A DNA stretch of 64,000 nt from JAYZDF01 sp036337945. GTDB taxonomy: Bacteria > Myxococcota > Kuafuiibacteriia > Kuafuiibacteriales > Kuafuiibacteriaceae. The stretch spans positions 1 to 64,000 of the forward strand of contig JAYZDF010000089.1 in the NCBI GenBank assembly GCA_036337945.1, read 5' to 3'. The notes under the pieces were generated by a model. The model was not told the origin of the DNA and did no database searches. It was given only the letters and a program-made list of their open reading frames with translations. The position numbers and the translations under genes are program-made. Shown here piece by piece: positions 44,359 to 53,627 of this stretch (its first letter is position 1; each line of letters begins with the position of its first letter).

Positions 44359-45018
44359 TTAATCCTCGCCCAGCAGACGCTTCAAATCTCCGACTACAGA
44401 TTCCAGTTTTTGAGGAACGTCTTGCGGAACTTCTTCTGTTTCGAGCAAGAGTCCGTAAAGTCGCTCAGCCAACACGACGCATTTTCGTAAGCGTGCCTGT
44501 GGGTCTATCGCTGATTTCTTTACGGGGTCCGGTGCACGCTCGCGGACCAATTTGCGAATCTGTCCGGGCGATGGGTCTTCGTCAAAGACCTGGTTTCGGA
44601 GTTCGCGGAAATCAGATTCGGAGAGATATGGGTTTTCTCTTGCCTCAGCCAGAACATCGAGTGCTTGGAAGCTGGGCAAAGGTACAACATTTTCAGATGG
44701 GTCACGCTCTTCGAGGAACCGTCTTTCATGAGACTCTAGAAAATTGTATGAGCGTAGCAGTTTTACGACGGTATCCTTTCGAAGATAAAGTTCGTGTTGC
44801 GTGTACGCGGTAAGGGTTCGGTAGCCCCACTCTTTGTACGACTTATTTTTTTCAATCACAGATAGAGCCTTCGCAAGCTCTAGCCATGAACGCTTGAAGT
44901 CGATGGCGGTTCGCAAGATCGCATATCTCTCGCTTCCAGGTGCTAAAGTTTCGAGACGAGCTTCCATGGCCTGCGCCGATTTAGAGTTCGACGTATTCTG
45001 GGCTGTCATTGCTGTCAT
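44359..45018 (-). CDS. Conserved-looking soluble protein of unknown function
   Basis: A 219-residue soluble helical protein. It has GYRTLTAYTQHELYLRKDTV in the first half, suggesting a DNA-binding-like helix pair, and a basic linker (LRKLVRERAPDPVKKS as approximate reading) before a C-terminal helix. No family is recognised; a nucleoid- or RNA-associated role is possible because its start codon overlaps the stop of the DEAD-box helicase gene (TAATG at 45018). The first ATG at 45018 and the third codon ATG at 45009 are both possible starts. The HEAT/cyclophilin gene begins 24 bases downstream. Confidence 0.8.
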   Translation of the reverse strand: MTAMTAQNTSNSKSAQAMEARLETLAPGSERYAILRTAIDFKRSWLELAKALSVIEKNKSYKEWGYRTLTAYTQHELYLRKDTVVKLLRSYNFLESHERRFLEERDPSENVVPLPSFQALDVLAEARENPYLSESDFRELRNQVFDEDPSPGQIRKLVRERAPDPVKKSAIDPQARLRKCVVLAERLYGLLLETEEVPQDVPQKLESVVGDLKRLLGED

Positions 45019-46757
45019 TAGCGAGCCCTCGCTCGCTCGATGGTTACTGGCGTGTCATCGACACTGAGTCCTGACTCTGCCTTTTGAATGGCTTGTTCTG
45101 CAATTTCCACGGGTACGACTACAAAAGCATGAGTTCGCCGAACTTGCACCTTTTTGAGCATTTCTGGCTCTCCGCAATTCGCCGCTTGGAGCACCAACTC
45201 CTTGATTTTGTCTCCGTCGTAGCCCTGACCAGAGCCTCGATTAATGAACAAACGCCAACCGTCTAACTTCTTATCTTCACTCGCTTTTTCCTTTTTCGGC
45301 CGCTCCCCTTTCGGCTTTTTTTCGGCGCGCTTAGCGTTCAACGCCTTAGCCGCTTCTGCGCGACGGTGCGCCCGTTTTTGGCCTTCTTCTTTTTCAATGC
45401 GCTTGTCGTTAGCCCTGGCCTCACTTTCACGTTTTTCTTCAAGGATTCCAAAATGTTGTCGAAGCAGAAAAGCAATCGCTTGCTCGCTTTTTTCAGTTTC
45501 GAGCAGACGTTTCGCCATTGGCAAGAAGGATGTTGTCTCTACTTGGCGAGCCATCGCGATGAGCTCCCGGGTCACACGACTTGCTTGAAGCTTCGCGAGT
45601 TCATCTTTGCTTGGAAGCGTCCGGGTCTCAAAATCGATACCGTATTCGCGCGTGAGCTCGGTTTTCGTGTATTCATCTTTGCCGCTGATGAGAGAGATGG
45701 CCGTTCCTGACTTTCCGATTCGTCCGGTTCGTCCAACGCGATGCAAATAAACTTCCGTGAACTCGGGAAGAGAATAAAGAACCACGTGCGTGAGGTCTGA
45801 GATATCGATACCTCTGGCCGCAATATCGGTTGCTACGAGGTATTGAAGCTCTCCTCGTTTCATCCTTTTCATGATTCGCTCTCTTTCTTTTTGATTCAAA
45901 TCGCCTGAAAGAGCTAATGCGTTCAAGCCCTGACGCCTCAGGAAAGAAGCGACAACTTGCGCATCCTGACGTAAGTTGCAAAAGATTACCGCGTTTTCAG
46001 GCTGCTCTACTTCCAAAATGTAAAGCAGGTTTCGCGGCTTAGGCAGCGCGTCATCGCGATAATAAGCAATGTTTAGAATTCCTTCTACCGTCAATTCATC
46101 TTGCGAGATATCAAGACGGACTGGGTCATTGAGATACTTGGAGGCGGCGCGACGGATTTCATCTGGCAAGGTCGCCGAAAAGAGCAGAGTCTGACGTTTT
46201 TTGGCCAATTGATCCAGAATCGCCGTAACGTCTTCCCAAAATCCCATTGAAAGCATTTCATCGGCTTCATCCAGCGCCACTCCTTGCACAGTGGACAGTC
46301 TCAATGCTCTTCGTCGAGCCAAGTCCAGAACGCGGCCCGGTGTGCCAACAACGATGTCGCAGCCTTCTTTCAGATTTCGTAATTGCGGGCCTATCGGTGT
46401 TCCTCCATATATAGGTATAACCCTCACACCCTTCGGGCCTCCTAACTCAGACATTTCTTCAGCGACTTGAATGGCTAACTCACGTGTCGGGCAAAGCACC
46501 AGCGCGCGGGGATCCGTTACGTCCGCCTCGATTTGAACCTGTTCGACCAGCGGAAGACCAAACGCAGTGGTTTTTCCTGTTCCTGTTTTCGATTGAACGA
46601 GTAGGTCACGACCTTCCATGGCCGGTCCAAGGCTCGCAGCCTGAACGGGTGTCGCTTCTTCGTAACCAAGGGCTCGTACGCCAGCCAGCACCTCATCAGA
46701 AAGTTCAAGGGCGTCAAAACGTACAGATTTAGGGAGATTATTTTCGGTCTCGCTCAC
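45018..46757 (-). CDS. deaD: DEAD-box ATP-dependent RNA helicase
   Basis: A protein of about 579 residues of the DEAD-box family. It has the Q motif YEEATPVQ, motif I SKTGTGKTTAFG, PTRELAIQ, TPGRVLDL, DEADEMLSMGF, SAT, and HRVGRTGRIG. The C-terminal domain contains RLFINRGSGQGYDGDKIKEL, the RNA-binding domain (DbpA/CsdA type), after a Lys/Arg/Ala-rich linker. It should unwind RNA duplexes in ribosome assembly or mRNA decay. The open frame runs to 46970, but it would overlap the divergent lipoprotein gene; the GTG at 46757 gives the usual start MSETENNLP. An ATG at 46826 is the alternative. It leads the minus-strand operon that includes the CpaF-like gene. Confidence 0.94.
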   Translation of the reverse strand: MSETENNLPKSVRFDALELSDEVLAGVRALGYEEATPVQAASLGPAMEGRDLLVQSKTGTGKTTAFGLPLVEQVQIEADVTDPRALVLCPTRELAIQVAEEMSELGGPKGVRVIPIYGGTPIGPQLRNLKEGCDIVVGTPGRVLDLARRRALRLSTVQGVALDEADEMLSMGFWEDVTAILDQLAKKRQTLLFSATLPDEIRRAASKYLNDPVRLDISQDELTVEGILNIAYYRDDALPKPRNLLYILEVEQPENAVIFCNLRQDAQVVASFLRRQGLNALALSGDLNQKERERIMKRMKRGELQYLVATDIAARGIDISDLTHVVLYSLPEFTEVYLHRVGRTGRIGKSGTAISLISGKDEYTKTELTREYGIDFETRTLPSKDELAKLQASRVTRELIAMARQVETTSFLPMAKRLLETEKSEQAIAFLLRQHFGILEEKRESEARANDKRIEKEEGQKRAHRRAEAAKALNAKRAEKKPKGERPKKEKASEDKKLDGWRLFINRGSGQGYDGDKIKELVLQAANCGEPEMLKKVQVRRTHAFVVVPVEIAEQAIQKAESGLSVDDTPVTIERARAR

Positions 46758-46911
46758 GTTGGGCAGGTATCTATGGTCGCAGAATGTGTCAATCGCAGCC
46801 TGATAATCACCGATAAAAACACCCATTTTATGCGATCCAGCCCAATAACTTACCCCGAAAATGCAAAGTTTCGGATAGACAAGCTGGATAGAGTTTGAAT
46901 AACTCGCGTTT

Positions 46912-48483
46912 GTGAACTTTGTGCGACATTCCTGGCTAACCACCGCGATAGTACTGACGCTCGGCGTCAATTACGGCTGCGACGACGACGCAAGCATCAT
47001 CCGTCTGCCCGAGCCCGAAGTGCAGATTGACGAGCTGAAACAACGCTCGGCTGCTGCAGTGGACATCCTTTGGGTGATCGATAGCTCCGAGTCTATGGTT
47101 CAAGAGCAAGAGCTCTTGGCCCAAAACTTCGATCGATTCATCACCGGCCTCACCGTATGCCAAGGAAGTGAGACACCGGATGACATTTGTGACTTCACAA
47201 CCAAGAAGTGCTCTAAATCCGGCAATCCCTGCAATCCGCCAGATTATCACATTGGAGTCATCTCTACCGACACCAGAAGTTCAAACGCGTCTGGGCGTTT
47301 GCGAAGAGCCGGCATTTGCGTCCCGCGTCCGAATAGTGCGCCAGCCAACAACAAGACTCTTTACTGCGGCGGTCCAAGTGACTGCGCCGAAACGACCAAC
47401 CCCAATTACGACGCACAAAACGTTCATTGCGATTTAGTCCAGGCCATCTCTTATATTCAACCCACCACACCTGGTGCCAAAGACGCTTTTGGAAAGCTCG
47501 TGAAAGTGGGTATCTCTGGTTCAGCCCTCGAAACCGGTATTCAAGCAGCTGCTCAAGCGCTTGGTCGCGACGCAGACCGAACCACGGGTCAGTTCATTTC
47601 GGCTCCCGCGGAAAACGCCGGCTTTTTGCGTAATGATGCTTCACTATTTGTCATCTTCGTTTCGGATGAAGACGATTCTTCCTTTGGTCGAGTTTCTTAC
47701 TACTATCGAACCTTCGAGAGCCTGAAAGGTGCCGGCAACGAAGGCCTCATTTCCTTTAGTGCAATCGTTGGTGACCCTGATCCAGACGGTTCAGGACCGG
47801 TACGCGGAGGATGCCCCTCTGAACCGAACACAATTACAGCCTTTCCTGGGACCCGATACGTTGCCCTTTCAATGTATTCGCGCGGTCTTTCGTCAGAGTT
47901 CAGAGTTTGCGATGATACGCGTCTCCCCTGCTTAGAGGGAAGCGTCTGCCAAAAACCGATTCCCGAATTCCCTCGGTCAGGCTCTGAGGTCGGTGTTTGC
48001 GTTCCAACTGGCCAATGCCAAATCGATCAAGACTGCGGAAACTTCAAGTGCTCGGACGATAGAGGATGTATCACCTGTGAAAACAATCAATGCACGCTAA
48101 CTTCAGAGCGATTTGTTCAACTTCTGGAACGAAACGGTGTTTTTGGTTCAATTTGTAATCCTGATTACGCCGTTGTTCTCGGCGCCCTCGGCTTCGAAGC
48201 AGCTGGTCTACGAAGAAAATTTGAGCTGACCAAATTCCCCGACTGCAGCAAACCGGTGGATTGCGGCGATGCGCAGTCTCCAGTTTGCGTTCGCGTAAAC
48301 GGTGTTATTGTTCCGAACAACCGAGCTTCAGGATGGGTTTGGGAGCCCAGCTCGAACGCTATCTTCTTCGACGGCGACTTCGTACCTCCGACGGACGCCA
48401 ATATTGAGATCAGTTACAGCATCGCGCGAGCAGGTGGTGCGGAAGCAACCTCAGCACTTAGCTGCGATAGTGCGCTTCAATAA
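46912..48483 (+). CDS. VWA-domain lipoprotein
   Basis: A 523-residue lipoprotein starting at GTG 46912 (a GTG at 46921 is also possible), with the signal VRHSWLTTAIVLTLGVNYGC and lipobox NYGC. Residues 45-330 form a von Willebrand factor A-like domain with the metal site DILWVIDSSESM (DxSxS) and VIFVSDEDDSSF. A Cys-rich insert around residues 330-400 (CQIDQDCGNFKC, CITCENNQC) resembles the repeats in the next gene. VWA domains bind ligands via Mg; this form is common in surface proteins of Myxococcota. The next gene starts 20 bases downstream, so they are probably co-transcribed. Confidence 0.9.
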   Translation: MNFVRHSWLTTAIVLTLGVNYGCDDDASIIRLPEPEVQIDELKQRSAAAVDILWVIDSSESMVQEQELLAQNFDRFITGLTVCQGSETPDDICDFTTKKCSKSGNPCNPPDYHIGVISTDTRSSNASGRLRRAGICVPRPNSAPANNKTLYCGGPSDCAETTNPNYDAQNVHCDLVQAISYIQPTTPGAKDAFGKLVKVGISGSALETGIQAAAQALGRDADRTTGQFISAPAENAGFLRNDASLFVIFVSDEDDSSFGRVSYYYRTFESLKGAGNEGLISFSAIVGDPDPDGSGPVRGGCPSEPNTITAFPGTRYVALSMYSRGLSSEFRVCDDTRLPCLEGSVCQKPIPEFPRSGSEVGVCVPTGQCQIDQDCGNFKCSDDRGCITCENNQCTLTSERFVQLLERNGVFGSICNPDYAVVLGALGFEAAGLRRKFELTKFPDCSKPVDCGDAQSPVCVRVNGVIVPNNRASGWVWEPSSNAIFFDGDFVPPTDANIEISYSIARAGGAEATSALSCDSALQ

Positions 48484-48503
48484 AGGCAAAGAGGAGAACG
48501 ACG

Positions 48504-49877
48504 ATGAAGAATCTAATTTTTGTATGGTCTCTGGTTTGCGCCCTCGCCTTGAGCTTGGCGTCGTGTAGTCAAACGTCCCAATTTGAAAATGGTGTTTGTG
48601 AAGCCAGAAGTGATTGCCCGGTCGGCGCAGCCTGCCGAGGCGGACTTTGTGTTTGTATCAGTGACGAAGCTTGCGGGCCCGGTGAAGAATGTAACAGCCA
48701 AGGACTCTGCCAAAAGGTTTCCGGGTGCCGCCGAAACGACCAATGCCCAGACCCTCAAAATACTTTCTGCGACCTTGCGACAGGAAAATGCATCGACAAG
48801 GTAAGTATTGATAACTCGGGTGTGAGATCAGGTTGTGGCTCAAACGTCCATTGCGACCCCGGTTATGTTTGTAATGCCCAGACTCGACAATGCGTCGAAG
48901 GCTGCAATGAAGACTCAGATTGTCCGTTGTACCGAGTATGTCAGGGCGGAAGCACCGGCGTTCCAGGAACTTGTGTTGCTGGCGGCTGCAGCGACAACAG
49001 CTTTTGCGAATACGGCCAGCTTTGTACGGCACAAGGTTGCGTGGATAGCCCAGACCCTAACCACTGCCAGCCCTGTTCTCCGGGCGCGAACGATTGTGGT
49101 TCGCCCAACAATTTTTGTCTCATCAACCCTAACTACATAGAGGGCGACCCAAACAGCGGATCACGTAATTATTGTGGTGTTGATTGCGCAAACAATGCAG
49201 ATGTTTGTCCTAACGGTTACAACTGCAACACTGTCCGAATCCTGACCCAGGAAATCTGCGTCGAAAATACAGACTGCTGCGACGCAAGTAACCCTAATGA
49301 CTGCTGCCCCAATGGGGACGATGATTGCATGAACAGGAAACGTTGTTCCAAAGGTGAGGGACAGCTCACAGGTGGCTGCACATGTCTGAATGATCAAGAC
49401 TGCACCATTGATACATTCAGCCCCTTCTGCCTCAAGACCTGCCAGCAAACTGGCGCGACTTGTGTTGACGATACCGACTGCAAAAGCTGCAGCGGTGCTG
49501 GCTTTCTCCCATGCAACGAAGACTCTGATTGTCTACTCGGACGTTGTGAGATGACACGCGGCGACCGATGCTCTGACTCGAACAAACAATGTCAGTGGCC
49601 TTTGAACACTGCCTGCGGCGACAATAGTGATTGCCAGGAGCTACCATTTTGCGTGCCCCTCAACGGGACTCAGAGCTGTATTTGGGACATTGGCGGCACA
49701 CCTTGCAACACCAATGCTGAGTGTATGTGTAACCGGACGACCGGAGAATGTATGGGAACGGGACGCCCTTGCCAGACTGCTGCAGATTGTCAGCTCACGT
49801 GCCAAAACGGCGGATGCCTTATCGGGGCGTCTTGTGGACCAGAGGAAGGTCTCAGCTGCAATGACATCCTAAGGTAA
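48504..49877 (+). CDS. Cys-rich repeat lipoprotein, copy 1
   Basis: A 457-residue lipoprotein (lipobox LASC after ALALS) with a strong ribosome site (AGAGGAG). The mature protein is a chain of small disulfide units (for example CISDEACGPGEECNSQGLCQ, CDLATGKC, CGVDCANNADVCPNGYNC) with about 70 Cys. The repeats are of the EGF/Dickkopf-like kind that fill surface lipoproteins of Myxococcota. It is a paralog of the minus-strand gene at 52341: both contain SGC, FCDL(A/K)(T/S)GRC-like, NFCLIN, CGVDC and a C-terminal NGGC(L/R)IG. It likely forms an extended rod; no catalytic site is visible. Confidence 0.9.
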   Translation: MKNLIFVWSLVCALALSLASCSQTSQFENGVCEARSDCPVGAACRGGLCVCISDEACGPGEECNSQGLCQKVSGCRRNDQCPDPQNTFCDLATGKCIDKVSIDNSGVRSGCGSNVHCDPGYVCNAQTRQCVEGCNEDSDCPLYRVCQGGSTGVPGTCVAGGCSDNSFCEYGQLCTAQGCVDSPDPNHCQPCSPGANDCGSPNNFCLINPNYIEGDPNSGSRNYCGVDCANNADVCPNGYNCNTVRILTQEICVENTDCCDASNPNDCCPNGDDDCMNRKRCSKGEGQLTGGCTCLNDQDCTIDTFSPFCLKTCQQTGATCVDDTDCKSCSGAGFLPCNEDSDCLLGRCEMTRGDRCSDSNKQCQWPLNTACGDNSDCQELPFCVPLNGTQSCIWDIGGTPCNTNAECMCNRTTGECMGTGRPCQTAADCQLTCQNGGCLIGASCGPEEGLSCNDILR

Positions 49878-49896
49878 TTTCACCTGTCGATTCGAA

Positions 49897-50547
49897 ATGA
49901 ACTCCGCGACCAGAATATGCTTAGCCTTATCGGTTGGCCTGTTTGCCTGTAAAAAAGAATCAACGCGTTCGTCTGTGTCACTGCCTTTTAGCGACGATTT
50001 CAATCGCAACGAACTCGGACCGAACTGGTTCCCGAGCGGAGGAGATTGGAAAATCAGAGATGGCTACGTGTACACGACTTTCTCGAACAATATGCCCCTG
50101 TTTTTGAACGTTGATTTGCCTAGTGATGTCGTGATGGAGGTCGACATAAAAAGCGAGCTTCCTATTGTAGACGCGAAAATTGAACTGATGACCGACGGAC
50201 GAACACATCAATCTGGATATGTCTTTATCCTGGGCGGCTGGAGTAACAAACTCTCCGTTATCGCTCGACTTGATGAACACGGTAAAGACCGCAAGGTAAA
50301 GTCCCCCACCAACGTAAAAGGTAATAAGACCTATAGATGGCGGATTGAAAAGAAAGGTGGAAACCTGAAATGGTACCTCGATGGACAGCTGTATATGACT
50401 TACAACGACCCGAAACCATTGGATGGATCAGGTCATAACCGCCTGGGTTTTGGTAACTGGCAAAACCAAATTCGCTTCGACAATCTCAAAATCTGGGCTT
50501 ATGCCGACGCCCCGACCATACGCACATCAACGACTGTAGCCCCTTAA
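49897..50547 (+). CDS. Lipoprotein with concanavalin A-like domain
   Basis: A 216-residue lipoprotein, signal ending with lipobox LFAC (NSATRICLALSVGLFACKK). The mature part is a single beta-sandwich of the DUF1080/laminin-G-like type: LPFSDDFNRNELGPNWFP, GDWKIRDGYVYTTF, YRWRIEKKGGNLKWYLDGQL, and NQIRFDNLKIWAY are typical of this fold. Such domains bind or hydrolyse glycans. No catalytic residue can be named. It follows the Cys-rich lipoprotein by 19 bases and precedes the mechanosensitive channel gene by about 100 bases. Confidence 0.87.
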   Translation: MNSATRICLALSVGLFACKKESTRSSVSLPFSDDFNRNELGPNWFPSGGDWKIRDGYVYTTFSNNMPLFLNVDLPSDVVMEVDIKSELPIVDAKIELMTDGRTHQSGYVFILGGWSNKLSVIARLDEHGKDRKVKSPTNVKGNKTYRWRIEKKGGNLKWYLDGQLYMTYNDPKPLDGSGHNRLGFGNWQNQIRFDNLKIWAYADAPTIRTSTTVAP

Positions 50548-50651
50548 CGCCGACGCAGAGCTCCTTGAGAGACTTTTTCCCTTCGGAGCATTATAAAAAG
50601 GTCGCAATGAATGATTGAAAGCGGCTGAAAATGTGCATAAAAGGCCGGTGT

Positions 50652-51860
50652 ATGGAAAAGGTCACTGAATTCCTGAATTCAAATATCTACGCTAAGAATG
50701 CCGCCATTATCGCAGGAGCTGTCGTACTCAGCATCGTTGCCTATCTTATCGCACGACGAGTCATCCTCCGAGGGCTCAGATATTTCACTCAAAAGACGAA
50801 GTTTAGTTGGGACGACATTATTCTTGAGCAAGGCGTCTTTAACAAACTGGCGCTTTTAGCCCCGGCTATAGTCATCTACTACTTTGGCTATGCGTTCGAC
50901 CAAGTAGGCGTATTCCTACAACGAGGGGTCAGCAGCTATGTCCTCTTCGTGTTTTTGCTCGCAGTGAATGACCTGCTCACCGCAGTCAATCTCATTTACA
51001 ACCGGTACGAGTTCGCAAAATCTCGGCCTATCAAGGGTTACATACAGGTTGTAAAACTGATCGTATTTTCAATCGGTGGCCTGACCATTATCGCTCTCGT
51101 CATGGGTAAATCGCCCGCCGTCGTAATCAGCGGTTTGGGCGCTTTGACCGCCGTCCTCATGCTCGTATTCAAGGACAGTATTCTGTCACTTGTAGCAAGT
51201 ATCCAGCTCGCAACAAACGACCTTATCCGTATCGGCGATTGGGTTGAAATGCCGAAGTTCAACGCGAACGGTGAAGTCTCAGATATCGCCCTCAATGCTG
51301 TAAAGATTCAAAATTTCGACAAGACCATCACCTCGATACCAACTCATCGTTTCCTTGAAGATTCATTCAAGAACTGGCGTGGCATGGCCGAGTCTGGAAC
51401 AAGGCGTATCTTGAAGTCGATACATCTCGACCAAACGAGCGTCCGTTTTCTCACGGAAGAGGAACTAGACAAACTTGAGAAAGTCGCAGTGCTTTCTGAC
51501 TACATCAAGGGCAGACGCCAAGAAATCACCCAGCATAATCAAGACAAATCCGTTGATCTGAGCATTTCGGCAAATGGAAGAAGACTCACGAATCTAGGTA
51601 CTTTTAGGCAATACGTTTTCGAATATTTACACAACAACGAGAACATTCGAAACGATCTCACTCTGCTCGTTCGGTTGTTACAACCGACAAATCAAGGTAT
51701 CGCGGTACAAATCTACTGCTTCAGCGCAGACCAAAGGTGGGCCCAATACGAAGGTATCCAGGGCGATATTATCGACCATCTACTCGCCGTACTCGGAGAT
51801 TTTGATTTACGTGTGTTCCAAGACCCGGTCGGTAGCGATTTCGCAAAATTTCAAAGCTAG
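50652..51860 (+). CDS. Mechanosensitive ion channel, YbdG-like (MscS family)
   Basis: A 402-residue MscS-family channel of the miniconductance (YbdG/MscM) type. Four to five membrane helices in the first 170 residues are followed by the MscS core: VVISGLGALTAVLMLVFKDS is the pore helix, LATNDLIRIGDWVEMPKFNA the start of the cytoplasmic beta-domain, SIPTHRFLEDSFKNWRGMAE the family motif. The match to E. coli YbdG is clear in this part. The ATG at 50652 with AAAAGGCCGG before it is preferred over the frame start at 50631. It protects against hypo-osmotic shock, opening under membrane tension. A convergent gene ends 2 bases downstream. Confidence 0.94.
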   Translation: MEKVTEFLNSNIYAKNAAIIAGAVVLSIVAYLIARRVILRGLRYFTQKTKFSWDDIILEQGVFNKLALLAPAIVIYYFGYAFDQVGVFLQRGVSSYVLFVFLLAVNDLLTAVNLIYNRYEFAKSRPIKGYIQVVKLIVFSIGGLTIIALVMGKSPAVVISGLGALTAVLMLVFKDSILSLVASIQLATNDLIRIGDWVEMPKFNANGEVSDIALNAVKIQNFDKTITSIPTHRFLEDSFKNWRGMAESGTRRILKSIHLDQTSVRFLTEEELDKLEKVAVLSDYIKGRRQEITQHNQDKSVDLSISANGRRLTNLGTFRQYVFEYLHNNENIRNDLTLLVRLLQPTNQGIAVQIYCFSADQRWAQYEGIQGDIIDHLLAVLGDFDLRVFQDPVGSDFAKFQS

Positions 51861-51861
51861 C

Positions 51862-52344
51862 TCAGCTCTGTAAATAATCTCTGAAGGTATCAACCGGAGC
51901 AGATGGCCCCGAAAATGTTCGTTTTACTTCCTCGTCTTGGCCCAGCGCAACATATCGAATGGTGACTGAGCTTTCCTCTATCACTATACCATCCACCGCT
52001 TGCCGAAGAATGACCTCATCATTTACCCAGAAATGTCGCGGATACAGAACAAGACGTTTTTTCTTCCCGCCCTCTCTCAGACGGACCTTCGCTTTCGCTT
52101 CACGCTCTAAATAATGGCGTAAGCCAATAAAAGCCGTCATCAGCCCGAGGAACACAGAAAACGCAAAACCGACGGCTATTTCGCGTGGGCTAAGACCTGC
52201 CGGTCCAAAAAACCAACCGAGCACCCACGACCAAAATAGGAACTGGGTCTGTAATACACTCGTAAAAATCGCACGGCGCTTATCTTTCGCTCTTCTTCCA
52301 CGTATCTCTGCCGTTTCCACAACATTTTGCGCAATTAGATTCAT
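51862..52344 (-). CDS. Small membrane protein of unknown function
   Basis: A 160-residue protein with two membrane helices (FLFWSWVLGWFFG and AVGFAFSVFLGLMTAFIGL) and a basic loop (EREAKAKVRLREGGKKKR), then a cytoplasmic beta-rich domain that could be PH-like (YcxB type). The start overlaps the stop of the Cys-rich lipoprotein gene (ATGA at 52341-52344). Convergent with the YbdG-like channel, 2 bases apart. No family assigned. Confidence 0.78.
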   Translation of the reverse strand: MNLIAQNVVETAEIRGRRAKDKRRAIFTSVLQTQFLFWSWVLGWFFGPAGLSPREIAVGFAFSVFLGLMTAFIGLRHYLEREAKAKVRLREGGKKKRLVLYPRHFWVNDEVILRQAVDGIVIEESSVTIRYVALGQDEEVKRTFSGPSAPVDTFRDYLQS

Positions 52345-53597
52345 GGTGGATTAACTTCACTGCAGGCCAGGCCTTGGATAGGTGCGCAGTTTTGACCGAT
52401 GCGGCAACCACCATTCACACATGGGACCGGGCCACAATCACCGTTACCAGGCACGCAAGGGTTTCCTGTGATCGCACAGGCTCCGCGGCTGGGGTCGCAA
52501 CTATCTCTTGGACAATCGGCGTCAGTTGCGCAGGAACAAAAGCCGGTCACTCGAGCTTCGCCGACACGACATTCTCGCTCTAGATTGATATCTCCACCAC
52601 AGCATTGGCCGCCCACACAGGTTCCACCTTCGGCACAATCAGAGTCATCATCACATGTACAAAACCCAGCTGTATCACCACGGGGAACGAGACACGAAGC
52701 ATCTCCCTCACCTCCTGGATTACAATCTAAATGGCCATTGTTGACGCAGAAAGTCGCATCGGTAGCAGCACTTCCATCTGCATTCACTGGTACACAGGGG
52801 TCGCTCACCGTGCAAGTACGTGTAGCAAAAGAGATCTTGTCTCGATCGCACTGACATTGTGCATTGGTTGTGCAGACGTCATCTGTAAGAATCACGACAA
52901 AGTTGCAATCATAGCCATTGGGGCACTCCTGTCCCAATGAACAATCAACGCCGCAGAATTGCCTAAACCCACCGGTTTCGGCACTATTGATAAGGCAAAA
53001 ATTACGGGCGTCATCGCAAGGCTCCGGATTTAGTGCGGTGCGACGGCTACAGCCACGACAATAAGGTCCTCTCCTGTCCTTCTTGCAAGCATTACCTTGG
53101 CACTGCTCTCCGTAATCACAAAAGGCGTCCTCGCTGCAAAGTCCTGTGCCAGTGGCGCAAGCTTTTCCAGTTCCATCATCATAACAAACTTCTCCCAGCG
53201 GACAGTCGCCGTCATCATGGCAGCCAACAATGCATTGAGTCCCATCGCATATTGTACGAAGTGGGCAGTGACTGACCAAGCCACAGGCAGAATCTAATTG
53301 CTGTTTCGGGCCTTCCAAACAACGCCCTGATTTCAAATCACAAAATTCATTCTCACCAAGGCATTCTGCGTTTAGGCTACAGCCACTCTTCTTTTGGCAT
53401 GAACCAGCGAGATTGCAGAACTCACCGTCAGCGCAAGCTTCGTCCGTTGCGCAAACGCATTGTTGAGCTTCAACGTCACATCGTGTTCCAGGAGCGACAC
53501 AATCAAGGTTTTCAGCGCAGGTATTATCGGTAGGTTTATCGCTGGAGCAAGCCGACAGCAAAGTCGCTATCGCGAGCAGTCGTAAAATTCTAGGCAT
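52341..53597 (-). CDS. Cys-rich repeat lipoprotein, copy 2
   Basis: A 418-residue lipoprotein with lipobox LSAC (LLAIATLLSACSSD). The mature protein is a chain of Cys-rich units (CVCATDEACADGEFCNLAGS, CPLRTICDGTQC, CDDDSDCAEGGTC, and a C-terminal NGGCRIGQNCAP) matching copy 1 at 48504 in order and wording (FCDLKSGRC, NFCLIN, CGVDC, CPNGYDCNF). It is on the opposite strand, so the pair arose by inverted duplication, with the YbdG-like gene, a lipoprotein and a small membrane protein between them. It is co-translated with the membrane protein at 51862. Likely a surface rod or stalk. Confidence 0.9.
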   Translation of the reverse strand: MPRILRLLAIATLLSACSSDKPTDNTCAENLDCVAPGTRCDVEAQQCVCATDEACADGEFCNLAGSCQKKSGCSLNAECLGENEFCDLKSGRCLEGPKQQLDSACGLVSHCPLRTICDGTQCIVGCHDDGDCPLGEVCYDDGTGKACATGTGLCSEDAFCDYGEQCQGNACKKDRRGPYCRGCSRRTALNPEPCDDARNFCLINSAETGGFRQFCGVDCSLGQECPNGYDCNFVVILTDDVCTTNAQCQCDRDKISFATRTCTVSDPCVPVNADGSAATDATFCVNNGHLDCNPGGEGDASCLVPRGDTAGFCTCDDDSDCAEGGTCVGGQCCGGDINLERECRVGEARVTGFCSCATDADCPRDSCDPSRGACAITGNPCVPGNGDCGPVPCVNGGCRIGQNCAPIQGLACSEVNPP

Positions 53598-53627
53598 TTT
53601 CTTTCTTCGTTCTCTTTGTTGCGTAAA

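Noticed and set aside
46758..46970. Extension of the DEAD-box helicase frame upstream of 46757
   Set aside because: It would overlap the divergent VWA lipoprotein gene, and the extra residues do not resemble helicase N-termini. The MSETENNLP start is preferred.
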